Assembly: GCF_014306105.1 (NCBI RefSeq) | Contig: NZ_JACRVF010000001.1 | Location: 698,413-762,412 of the forward strand | Direction of reading: 5' to 3' | Length of the DNA stretch: 64,000 nt | DNA from: Pontibacter cellulosilyticus | GTDB taxonomy: Bacteria > Bacteroidota > Bacteroidia > Cytophagales > Hymenobacteraceae | Part shown: piece by piece, positions 9,114 to 16,764 of the stretch | How the letters are laid out: every line of letters begins with the position of its first letter | Position numbering within the stretch: the stretch's first letter is position 1 | The notes under the pieces: model-generated | What the model saw: the letters and a program-made list of their open reading frames with translations, nothing else | What the model was told of the DNA's origin: nothing | Database searches by the model: none | Translations under genes and position numbers: made by a program

Positions 9114-9737
9114 ATGGCCCTACGTACCTCGGTTATAGTAAATGGAATAAATAATTTAAGTGATGCGCGATACTGTGCAGGCATGGGCGTTGATATTATC
9201 GGCTTTAACCTAAAGCTGGACGACCCGCAGCGCATGCAGCCGGAAACACTTAAAGAAATTGCAGGTTGGGTGTCTGGTGTGCAGTTAGCAGGAGAATTTG
9301 AGCGTGCCAAGCCAGAGATCATTAACGATCTTGCCGATGAGTTTAAACTGGACTACATCCAGTTGAATACACCTTACCTCATTGATGAAATTGAAGAGAT
9401 AAACCGTCCGGTAATCCAAAAGATCTTCATTAACAAAGACACCGTTGACAGCGAGTTGCTGGAGATGATGGAGCTTTATAGCGCAGTGGTAGATTCGTTT
9501 ATCATCTACTCCGACGACTTTACTTCTGTTGACGAGACTAACATTAAATTTCTGAAGCAGATCGCCAAGCAGTTTAAAGTATACATTGGCTTTGGGCTTG
9601 ATAAAAACAATATTAACGCGACATTAAAGCAAATTAAACCGAAAGGTATCGGATTACAGGGAGGCCACGAGATAAAGCCCGGCCTGAAAGACTTTGATGA
9701 ACTGCAGGAAATATTTGAGGAGATAGAAGAGGCTTAA
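9114..9737 (+). CDS. TrpF-fold protein (phosphoribosylanthranilate isomerase-like) lacking catalytic residues
   Basis: The protein has 207 residues from the ATG at 9114; the frame extends back to a TTG at 9048, but that part has no TrpF-like sequence. The order of blocks follows TrpF: VIVNGINNLSDARYCAGMGVDIIGF, then YIQLN for VQLHG, YIGFGLDKNNI for LAGGL, and a final QGGHEIKPGLKDF close to the phosphate-binding SGVExxPGxKD block. The TrpF general-base Cys of the KxCGI motif is Asn here (VNGIN), and the general-acid Asp strand (LLDxxxGGTG) reads FIIYSDDFTS. No trp genes are adjacent. It is probably not an ordinary isomerase; the true function is unknown. Confidence 0.75.
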   Translation: MALRTSVIVNGINNLSDARYCAGMGVDIIGFNLKLDDPQRMQPETLKEIAGWVSGVQLAGEFERAKPEIINDLADEFKLDYIQLNTPYLIDEIEEINRPVIQKIFINKDTVDSELLEMMELYSAVVDSFIIYSDDFTSVDETNIKFLKQIAKQFKVYIGFGLDKNNINATLKQIKPKGIGLQGGHEIKPGLKDFDELQEIFEEIEEA

Positions 9738-9773
9738 ATCAGTTCTGAGTCTCGAGTTCCGAGTGCAAAAAGT

Positions 9774-9807
9774 AACGGCCTGCTGATTTATACTTCAGCA
9801 GGCCGTT
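9774..9807 (+). terminator. Terminator hairpin after the TrpF-like gene
   Basis: Arms AACGGCCTGCTGA and TCAGCAGGCCGTT are perfect over 13 bases, with loop TTTATACT and a following T-rich tract. It may also serve the convergent trmB operon. Confidence 0.8.
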
Positions 9808-9888
9808 TTGTTTTGTGTGAGTAAAGAAATCATAACTTCTAAGCCTCATACCTCTCTAACTCCTAAATTCTTTAACTTTCAAACTTCA

Positions 9889-10545
9889 TTACCTTACCCG
9901 GAATTGCAGGTATTTAATAGGAATGCCTTCAGCCAGATAGCGTTTTTCGTAAGTAGTATAAATCCCCATGGCGTGTTCTTGCAGATCTGAGTTATACAGG
10001 TCAGAAGTATGAATTAGACCATCTGCCTTACGCTCCTGTAGCACTTCTAACGTATACTCGTACAGCCCCAGGTTGTCTGTTTTTAGATGAACAATGCCAC
10101 CCGGCTTCACAATACGGCTATACATGTCCAGAAACTTTGGTGCAGTAAGGCGGCGCTTAATGTCACGGTCTCTTGGGCGAGGATCAGGGAAAGTGATCCA
10201 GATCTCATCAATCTCATGCTGCCCGAAATGCTCTTCAATGCGTTCGATGTAGGTTCTCAGGAAAGCGACATTATCCATTTCCTCCTCCACTGCCATCGTA
10301 CTGCCTTTCCAGATGCGGGCTCCCTTTATGTCTGTGCCGATAAAGTTTTTCTCCGGAAACAGCCTGGCCATACCCACGGTATATTCGCCACGGCCACAAC
10401 CTACCTCAAGCACAATCGGGTTATCGTTTTCAAAATGCAAGTCGCGCCACTTGCCGGCTAATTGTCCATAAAGCTCATCGCCGGGTTGCACCACGTTCTC
10501 ACGCTCGGCAACAACAGCAAATTTTGCCAGTTTTGATCTTCCCAT
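9889..10545 (-). CDS. trmB: tRNA (guanine-N7-)-methyltransferase
   Basis: The protein has 218 residues. It methylates N7 of G46 in the tRNA variable loop with S-adenosylmethionine. Motifs: the SAM-binding VLEVGCGRGEYTVGMA (about residues 46-61), FIGTDIKGARIWKG, and the characteristic ITFPDPRPRDRDIKRRL block, with the DPRPRDRD loop in place of the more common DPWPKKRH. It is the last gene of the eight-gene operon, 3 bases after folC. Confidence 0.95.
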   Translation of the reverse strand: MGRSKLAKFAVVAERENVVQPGDELYGQLAGKWRDLHFENDNPIVLEVGCGRGEYTVGMARLFPEKNFIGTDIKGARIWKGSTMAVEEEMDNVAFLRTYIERIEEHFGQHEIDEIWITFPDPRPRDRDIKRRLTAPKFLDMYSRIVKPGGIVHLKTDNLGLYEYTLEVLQERKADGLIHTSDLYNSDLQEHAMGIYTTYEKRYLAEGIPIKYLQFRVR

Positions 10546-10548
10546 TAC

Positions 10549-11844
10549 TTATAGTTCTTCAATCTCTGCGACCACAAAGGTACTACCTCCGATAAAAATA
10601 ACCTCATCCGGAGCAGCATTTGCTTTGGCAGCCTGTATGGCCTCTGCCACCGAAGTATAAATTGTCCCTTTCAGGCCTATACTTGTGGCCTGCTCGTAAA
10701 GCTGCTGCACAGGCAACGCTCGCGGAATGTCTGCTTGGCAAAAATAGTACTTATAGTTTACGGGCAACAACTGCAGCACTTTAGTAATGTCTTTGTCATT
10801 TACAGCACCAAACACCATATGCACCTGCTTAGGCTTAAGAGTCTCCAGCTGTTTAACTATTTGTTTAATCCCATCTTCATTATGCCCGGTATCACAAATA
10901 GTTAAGGGAGTATCATTAAGCTTTTGCCAGCGGCCTTTTAAGCCCGTTATACTTTTGGTTTGAGCCAAACCTCTACGAAGCGCCTCTTCCGGTATACTAT
11001 AACCTTTTTGCTGTAGCAGTTCCAACACGTGCAACACACCCGGCAGATTATACTTTTGATAAGAGCCTGTAAGGTCCAGTTCAAGACCAGCCAAGTATAA
11101 AGTCTCGTCTTTGTAAACCTGGAAAACTTGTCGTTCCAGGTCTCCTTCCACTAGCTCTACCCGAAAACTCTCTGTGGCAAAGTATAATAGGGCATTCTCC
11201 TGCTTTGCTTTGTAACGAAATACCTCTTCTGCCTCCTCCTGCTTTGTACTGATAACAACTGGAACGCCTGATTTGATGATGCCAGCCTTCTCGGAAGCAA
11301 TGGCTCCTATGGTGTCTCCCAGTAAGGCCTGATGATCGTAGCCAATATTTGTGATCAGGGAAACTTCAGGGGTAATGATATTTGTGGAATCCAACCTGCC
11401 ACCCAAGCCAACTTCAATCACAGCAATATCTACCTGCTCATCGGCGAAGTATTTGAAGGCAAGCGCCACCGTCATTTCGAAGAAAGATGGTTTTATACTT
11501 TCAAATAGCTCTTTATTTTGCTCAACGAATTGGATAAGATACTCCTGTGGCAACTCCTGTCCATTTATCCTTACACGTTCTGTAAATGACTTTAAGTGGG
11601 GCGAAGTATAAAGCCCGGTTTTGTAACCGGACTCCTGCAGCACCGCTGCCAGCATATGAGAGCTGCTGCCCTTGCCGTTGGTGCCAGCCACATGTATGCT
11701 TTTAAACTTATACTGGGGCTGCCCCATAGCCTCACAGAGGGCAATTATGTTGTCGAGGCTCTTCTTAAAAGCAGCATTGCCGATGCGTTGGTACATCGGC
11801 AATTGCTGGTATAGATAATCAAGACAATCTTGATATGTCATCAA
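10549..11844 (-). CDS. folC: Folylpolyglutamate synthase / dihydrofolate synthase
   Basis: The protein has 431 residues, normal for FolC, a Mur-ligase-family ATPase that adds glutamate to dihydropteroate and folates. Motifs: the P-loop HVAGTNGKGSSSHMLA (about 50-65), VGLGGRLDSTN, and NIGYDHQALLGDT (the histidine and aspartate of the ligase core), with DTGHNEDG in the C-terminal Rossmann domain. It begins 6 bases after tonB and is coexpressed with the energy-transduction genes. Confidence 0.96.
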   Translation of the reverse strand: MMTYQDCLDYLYQQLPMYQRIGNAAFKKSLDNIIALCEAMGQPQYKFKSIHVAGTNGKGSSSHMLAAVLQESGYKTGLYTSPHLKSFTERVRINGQELPQEYLIQFVEQNKELFESIKPSFFEMTVALAFKYFADEQVDIAVIEVGLGGRLDSTNIITPEVSLITNIGYDHQALLGDTIGAIASEKAGIIKSGVPVVISTKQEEAEEVFRYKAKQENALLYFATESFRVELVEGDLERQVFQVYKDETLYLAGLELDLTGSYQKYNLPGVLHVLELLQQKGYSIPEEALRRGLAQTKSITGLKGRWQKLNDTPLTICDTGHNEDGIKQIVKQLETLKPKQVHMVFGAVNDKDITKVLQLLPVNYKYYFCQADIPRALPVQQLYEQATSIGLKGTIYTSVAEAIQAAKANAAPDEVIFIGGSTFVVAEIEEL

Positions 11845-11850
11845 TAAGAA

Positions 11851-12771
11851 TTATTTGTTTGTGATAATGTAAGTAATAAAGCCTGTCGCACCTGATGTTC
11901 CGCTTCTGTTCTCACCTGTTCTCACAAAGGTGGCATCGCGGTAAACGGCGTCACGGTAAATATTGGCTACCTGCGTAGAAACAGTTTTCTCTACCACTGT
12001 AGCGCTCTCAACACCCCCGTCCGAGCCGATAACAACTTTAATAACAACTTTACCTGTTTCGCTGGAGGCATCCTTAATTCTAGGAATATCACCCCAGCCC
12101 CATCCGGCCATGTTTAATGAGCCACCGGCACCTCCACCAGGCTTGCCATAAAGTGCTTTGGCTTCTAAGCTACCTCTAGGGTCGCCTTTATCGCCTACTT
12201 TATTTGCATCGTCGCCATTGTTATTGCCAGTAGCGTTATCAGATGTTCCACTTTTACCGGTGCCAGTACTATTGGTTGGCTTGCCCGGATAAAGTGACTT
12301 AGGCTTTTCAGGCTCTTTCTTAACTACCTCCTCTTTAGGCGGCTGCTCAACAGGCTTTTTAACTTCCTCTTTAACTGTCTCCTTTTTAGGCTGAGGCTTT
12401 TCTACTTCCTTGGCAGAAACAGGTGCATCGGCAGTGGTTGTAACAACTTTAGGTGCCTCTACAGATTTAACAGGTGGTGTAGGCGTAGGAGTTGGCGCAG
12501 GCTCCGGCAGCGGGTCAGGCTGTGTTGGAGCGGGCTTGCTGTCCTCGGTGTTCTTAGACACATTAGGAGTTGCCTGTGTCTGCACATCGCCGCTACCTAC
12601 TGCATCCAAACCGAAGTTCAGCTCAATGCCAAGTTCAGGAGCAGGCGGATCTGGTGCACGCCAGGCTAGCATGTATATCAGGAAAAGTAAAATAAGCACA
12701 TGCACCCCGATGCTTACACCGGCGGCAATACGCTTATTCTTTTCTTCCTCTTGTGATTGGGCAAATGCCAT
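11851..12771 (-). CDS. TonB-like energy transducer
   Basis: The protein has 306 residues. One N-terminal membrane segment (about 17-38, IAAGVSIGVHVLILLFLIYML) is followed by a periplasmic linker rich in Pro, Lys and Glu (about 75-165) with KKEPEKPK-type repeats, a Gly/Asn-rich stretch, and a C-terminal domain starting near GKVVIKVVIGSDGGVESATVV. The layout is that of TonB, which couples ExbBD and proton-motive force to outer-membrane receptors. The C-terminal domain is TonB/TolA-like rather than the enteric form, and lacks the usual YP motif. It follows exbB and exbD with 9 bases of spacing, and two TonB-linked outer-membrane proteins are in this window. Confidence 0.85.
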   Translation of the reverse strand: MAFAQSQEEEKNKRIAAGVSIGVHVLILLFLIYMLAWRAPDPPAPELGIELNFGLDAVGSGDVQTQATPNVSKNTEDSKPAPTQPDPLPEPAPTPTPTPPVKSVEAPKVVTTTADAPVSAKEVEKPQPKKETVKEEVKKPVEQPPKEEVVKKEPEKPKSLYPGKPTNSTGTGKSGTSDNATGNNNGDDANKVGDKGDPRGSLEAKALYGKPGGGAGGSLNMAGWGWGDIPRIKDASSETGKVVIKVVIGSDGGVESATVVEKTVSTQVANIYRDAVYRDATFVRTGENRSGTSGATGFITYIITNK

Positions 12772-12780
12772 AGTTATCTT

Positions 12781-13179
12781 TTATTCGCTTGGTACTGTTG
12801 CCAATGTTACGCTGGCATTTAAATTTTTAGCAATACCAGCCACTTTAACAAGGTGCTCTACTGGTACAGTCTTGTCAACATGTAACACAACGGCTCCCTG
12901 TTCTGTTCCTCCCTGCAATAACGCTGCCAACTCCGGCTCAATCTGCTCGAGGGCAATTGGCTTGTCGTTCAGGTAATACTGCAGATCCTTTGATATCGTC
13001 ACGCTGATCTTCTGCATCGTAATGTCAGAAGCTTTGCTGCTAGGCAAACTTACCGGCAAGCCCGATGGCGTAACAAAGTTGGAGGTAAGCATGAAAAATA
13101 TTAGCAACAGGAAGATAATGTCCGTCATTGAGGACATACTAAACTCGGGATTGATCCTGTTTTTAGAGCGTAAATTCAT
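12781..13179 (-). CDS. exbD: ExbD/TolR family biopolymer transporter
   Basis: The protein has 132 residues. A short basic cytoplasmic N-terminus (MNLRSKNRINPEFSMSSMTD) precedes one membrane helix (IIFLLLIFFMLTSNFV) with the conserved Asp at its start (TDIIFLLLIFF), the residue that carries protons in ExbD/TolR. The periplasmic part contains VVLHVDKTVPVEHLVKV, the typical family ending. It starts 2 bases after exbB. It works as the motor subunit with ExbB to power TonB. Confidence 0.93.
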   Translation of the reverse strand: MNLRSKNRINPEFSMSSMTDIIFLLLIFFMLTSNFVTPSGLPVSLPSSKASDITMQKISVTISKDLQYYLNDKPIALEQIEPELAALLQGGTEQGAVVLHVDKTVPVEHLVKVAGIAKNLNASVTLATVPSE

Positions 13180-13181
13180 TC

Positions 13182-13886
13182 TTACAATTGTGGTTCTTGT
13201 AACAGATCAAGGAACTCGATAGAAGAATACTCCATAGAGTGCACAATGCTGTCGATTTTAGAAACAAGGTAGTTGTACCCAACATAAGCAGGCAAACCAA
13301 TGATAAGACCCGTAGCTGTAGTTACCATCGCCTCATAAATGCCGCTTGACAATAACTTTGGACTAACTGATCCCTCCGCCTGTGCAATGGCGATAAAGGC
13401 ACCGATCATACCGGTTACTGTACCCAGGAAGCCCAGCATTGGCGCAGCACCAGCAATAGTAGCAAGTGCCGAAAGGTTGCGCTCTAAACGGCTGATTTCG
13501 ATTTTACCAACGTTCTCGATAGATGTCTCGATGTTCTTCAAAGGGCTACCGATACGGGAAACACCTTTAGAAATCATCCTGGAAACAGGCGTGTTAGCCT
13601 GCGCGCAAAGCATCTTGGCACCGTTAATATCGCCGGCCAATACCATACTTTTGATTCTATCGTTGAAGCCTTCCGGGTTCTTGGCTGCTTTCTTTAAGGT
13701 TAGGTAACGCTCAAAGAAAATGTAAAGCGCTGCTAGCGAAAGAAGTGCTAAAGGGTACATGGCCCAACCGCCATTGATAGCCAGATCAAATAGCGATACG
13801 GAAGTTTCTGCAGCCTCTCCCCCCGCGGCTGCAACAGCAGTTGTATCTACTGGTGTGGTTGTGATTTGTAATAAGAGTGATGTCAT
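13182..13886 (-). CDS. exbB: MotA/TolQ/ExbB proton channel protein
   Basis: The protein has 234 residues. There are three predicted membrane segments: about 33-53 (GGWAMYPLALLSLAALYIFFE), about 140-165 (LATIAGAAPMLGFLGTVTGMIGAF) and about 180-205 (YEAMVTTATGLIIGLPAYVGYNYL). The diagnostic PMLGFLGTVTGMI block and the ATGLIIGLPA helix are present. The protein forms the pentameric motor around ExbD. It begins 1 base after the HU-SPOR gene and 2 bases before exbD, so the three are almost certainly cotranslated. Confidence 0.94.
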   Translation of the reverse strand: MTSLLLQITTTPVDTTAVAAAGGEAAETSVSLFDLAINGGWAMYPLALLSLAALYIFFERYLTLKKAAKNPEGFNDRIKSMVLAGDINGAKMLCAQANTPVSRMISKGVSRIGSPLKNIETSIENVGKIEISRLERNLSALATIAGAAPMLGFLGTVTGMIGAFIAIAQAEGSVSPKLLSSGIYEAMVTTATGLIIGLPAYVGYNYLVSKIDSIVHSMEYSSIEFLDLLQEPQL

Positions 13887-13887
13887 T

Positions 13888-15033
13888 TTAATAATTAAAT
13901 ACCCAAATAGTTTCTCCGAATGTACTTCTATACTTGTCTAAGGCGGCACGCGCCTCCTCTTCTGTTCCAAAATCCGCTACAGACACGCGGTACAATTTGC
14001 TGCCACGGCCCGGAACAAGCACTTTTGCTTCTCCAAAGCCTTTTTTATTGATCTCATAGCGACTGTTCTCCGCATTTAGATGAGTAGAATAGCCACCTGT
14101 TATAATGTAAAAACGATCAGTTTTCTCATTAATTGTAAGTACAGGCGCTGCTGCTTTCTTTACTTCTTCAACAGGCTTAGCCACTTCAACAGACTCACTT
14201 ACAACCTCTTCCATAGCTTCATCAGAAGTATTACTTTCATCAAAAGCAATCTCTTCCTGCTCCTGTGCTTCCTCTTCTGCAATTATCTCAGGCTGGGCTG
14301 CCCCAGGTAAGATAGCGTTATAAGTTGCCAGACGCTCTTCTTCAGTAAAAGGCACATAGTCAGCCGCATACTTATCTGCAGCCTCTGCTTTAACTGAGTT
14401 AAAGCTTTGGTTGAAGAGCGATATCGGGTTCAGGCTACTCAGGTTGTAATCTGCCTGAAGCGACAAGAAGTATAAAGCCGATGCTGTTAAACCGAACAAG
14501 GCTAAACCGGCCGCTATGTTGTAAGCCCTCTTAAGGCGCTTCTTAAACGGCTGCTTAGTTTGCTCCTCCTCCGGCTGACGATCTTTCTTAAGTGTACGAA
14601 GTACCGCAGGTTCCTCAAATCGTATGGGTCTGGCTGTCAGCTCCGGCAATCCAAAGCTCGCCTCCAGCATATTATCCGACTCCACATATTCAAACTCCAG
14701 GCGACGCTCTGTATTATACTTGAAAACGCCTACATCCTGAAGTATAAACTTGTTTTCCTGGTGAAGTGCGGCTTTAGCCCTGCGAACAAAGTCTGATACC
14801 AATTGCAGCGCCTCTTCTTTCGAAATCTGATCCCTAAAGGCAATGGTGCTGATAAGCAGGCCATCATTCAGTACCAGCTTTTCATTAAAGGCTACCTTTT
14901 TAGAAGGCGGCAGGAATGAGTGCTTCACCGGGTTGATACGGGCAGACACATAACGTGTGATCAATCCTCCAAAATCGGGGATGATGACACAGTCATGATC
15001 ATAGAGCAATGACTTTATGTGCTTTTCTACCAT
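13888..15033 (-). CDS. HU-like (CCDC81-type) and SPOR domain protein
   Basis: The protein has 381 residues. Residues about 1-125 match the bacterial CCDC81-like HU domains (IPDFGGLITRYVSARINPVKHSFLPPSKKVAFN; LVSDFVRRAKAALHQENKFILQDVGVFKY). A single membrane segment lies near 172-190 (AAGLALFGLTASALYFL), followed by an acidic region rich in Glu. The C-terminal 80 residues are a SPOR domain (RFYIITGGYSTHLNAENSRYEI through DKYRSTFGETIWVFNY). SPOR domains bind denuded septal peptidoglycan, so the protein is probably a cell-wall or division factor with a cytoplasmic HU part and a periplasmic SPOR part. Whether the HU part binds DNA is unknown. Confidence 0.85.
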   Translation of the reverse strand: MVEKHIKSLLYDHDCVIIPDFGGLITRYVSARINPVKHSFLPPSKKVAFNEKLVLNDGLLISTIAFRDQISKEEALQLVSDFVRRAKAALHQENKFILQDVGVFKYNTERRLEFEYVESDNMLEASFGLPELTARPIRFEEPAVLRTLKKDRQPEEEQTKQPFKKRLKRAYNIAAGLALFGLTASALYFLSLQADYNLSSLNPISLFNQSFNSVKAEAADKYAADYVPFTEEERLATYNAILPGAAQPEIIAEEEAQEQEEIAFDESNTSDEAMEEVVSESVEVAKPVEEVKKAAAPVLTINEKTDRFYIITGGYSTHLNAENSRYEINKKGFGEAKVLVPGRGSKLYRVSVADFGTEEEARAALDKYRSTFGETIWVFNY

Positions 15034-15039
15034 GGGCTT

Positions 15040-16722
15040 TTAGAATGAGTAGGTAATACCACCTATCAGGTTTATACTTTTACTCTGGTAATTCACGAAC
15101 CTCTCGTACTTTTGTGCAAACAGGTTATTGGCCATCACAAAAATGGTGAAATTATTCGTGAATTTGTAGTCACCCTTTATGTTCAGGTTCACAATGGTAT
15201 CGGTTTCGCGAAGCATTGTTGTTCCGTCTGGGCGAGTGATACGGCCAAATGAGCTACCAATATAATAAAGTTCTGAATTAAACAGAATCTTATCGTAGAA
15301 GTTGTAGGTGGCAAAAACACTACCCATCAGCTCCGGACGGTGAAACGGTTGGTCTAGCCTGTTGGTGTTATACTTGTTATAATCAGCCTTTAATCCAATG
15401 CGCAACTCATCAGAATAATTAAAAGAACCCTCTACATAAAAATTCATAACATTTGTTACCCCATCATCATATAACAGGTCGAACTTGGTAGAATCTGTGA
15501 CGGAGTTGTTGTAGAAGTATAGGTTGCGGAAGTTTTGGTAAGCTACACGACCTGTTAGGTGTACAAAGTTGGCAATATTAGCCTGAAAACCGCCGTATAC
15601 TTCCAAACCTTTGTTAATGTCTGCTACCTGTACATTTGGCGCCAGCCATGGATTCTCCTGCGTAAGCTCATATAAAGTTACCCTTTCAAGATCACCACCT
15701 AAACCAGCGTATATCTGCAAGTTATCCTTGATAGGTTCCAGGGCAAGACGTGCCATTGGATACACATTGAAATTACGGGCATCATTGATAGTATCGCCTG
15801 TATAAGCAATGTTGGCTCCTATTGTAAGCTTCACAGCATTGAACTGGCGCTGGTACGAAGGAAACACTTTTACAAAGTTACGGGTAACGCTAGCAGAGTC
15901 TTTGTGCGTCAGGAATGACAGGTCTGCATCCACTTTAAAAGCGGACACATCATCAATCCCGTACTCGCTGCGCATACCCAGTGCCACATTAACCTCCGAC
16001 ATATCGTAGTGGTCGTTCAGGTAAGTGGCTTTCAGGTTCGCATTGTACAGAAATGGTGCACCGGATGTCTGGTTGTGCAGTGTTCCCTCTGCCTTTACTC
16101 TGTTAAACACCTGCTGAATGGTATCCTTGTCTACACCAGGCTCAATATTAGGAGCGTAGCCGTAGAAGTGGTATTTATCGCGGCCGTAGTTTAGTCTGCC
16201 ACCTAAAGTCAAGCCTTTAAGGTAACGCTCTCCGTGCACGCCAATATTGCTATTAGCCACAGCAGAATTTCCTTTGTCAACAGGACCGCGTGCCGAACTG
16301 ATGTGGCTGATCTCCGCGCCATAGTCTGTGTCTTTGCTGCGCTTGTTATGGAAGTAACCCTTCAGGTACAGCGTGCCATAGTTACCGAATCCAGCCTTCA
16401 GGTAGTTGCCGTAAAGTTTGGTGAGCTCGTCCTGCTTGATGGTAAGGACCCGCATCTGCAACTCAATATCCTGCAACGGTAATCGGTAATCTGTAAAGCG
16501 GTAACGCACGTTACGATCGCCAGACTCCGGAGGCGGTATTCTGAATTTCTCGAAGTTACGGGCAGCCTGTGGCAACTCAATAACCCTGTTCTTTTCAACT
16601 ACAACCTCTGCATCTTCCAGTTTGGCACCTTCTCCCCAACCCTGCGCCTGCGCCTGGTTCAGGTAGCTGTACCCCACACTTAAAACGATAGCAAGAGAGG
16701 CTAATCTTAATTTATTTTTCAT
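15040..16722 (-). CDS. Outer-membrane beta-barrel protein (TonB-dependent receptor-like)
   Basis: The protein has 560 residues. Signal peptide 1-26 (ending AQAQ). The rest is repeated amphipathic beta-strands with aromatic girdles (FGNYGTLYLKGYFHN; TLGGRLNYGRDKYHFYGYA; LFAQKYERFVNYQS) ending in aromatic residue F (GGITYSF), as in outer-membrane barrels. It lacks an evident plug motif, so it is smaller than a usual receptor. It lies 6 bases before the HU-SPOR gene and 42 after the TPR gene, and may work with those two and with TonB in outer-membrane transport or assembly. The substrate is unknown. Confidence 0.75.
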   Translation of the reverse strand: MKNKLRLASLAIVLSVGYSYLNQAQAQGWGEGAKLEDAEVVVEKNRVIELPQAARNFEKFRIPPPESGDRNVRYRFTDYRLPLQDIELQMRVLTIKQDELTKLYGNYLKAGFGNYGTLYLKGYFHNKRSKDTDYGAEISHISSARGPVDKGNSAVANSNIGVHGERYLKGLTLGGRLNYGRDKYHFYGYAPNIEPGVDKDTIQQVFNRVKAEGTLHNQTSGAPFLYNANLKATYLNDHYDMSEVNVALGMRSEYGIDDVSAFKVDADLSFLTHKDSASVTRNFVKVFPSYQRQFNAVKLTIGANIAYTGDTINDARNFNVYPMARLALEPIKDNLQIYAGLGGDLERVTLYELTQENPWLAPNVQVADINKGLEVYGGFQANIANFVHLTGRVAYQNFRNLYFYNNSVTDSTKFDLLYDDGVTNVMNFYVEGSFNYSDELRIGLKADYNKYNTNRLDQPFHRPELMGSVFATYNFYDKILFNSELYYIGSSFGRITRPDGTTMLRETDTIVNLNIKGDYKFTNNFTIFVMANNLFAQKYERFVNYQSKSINLIGGITYSF

Positions 16723-16764
16723 GGTGATGATTCTGTTCTTGGTAATCTGATTAAGATGCTCCTG

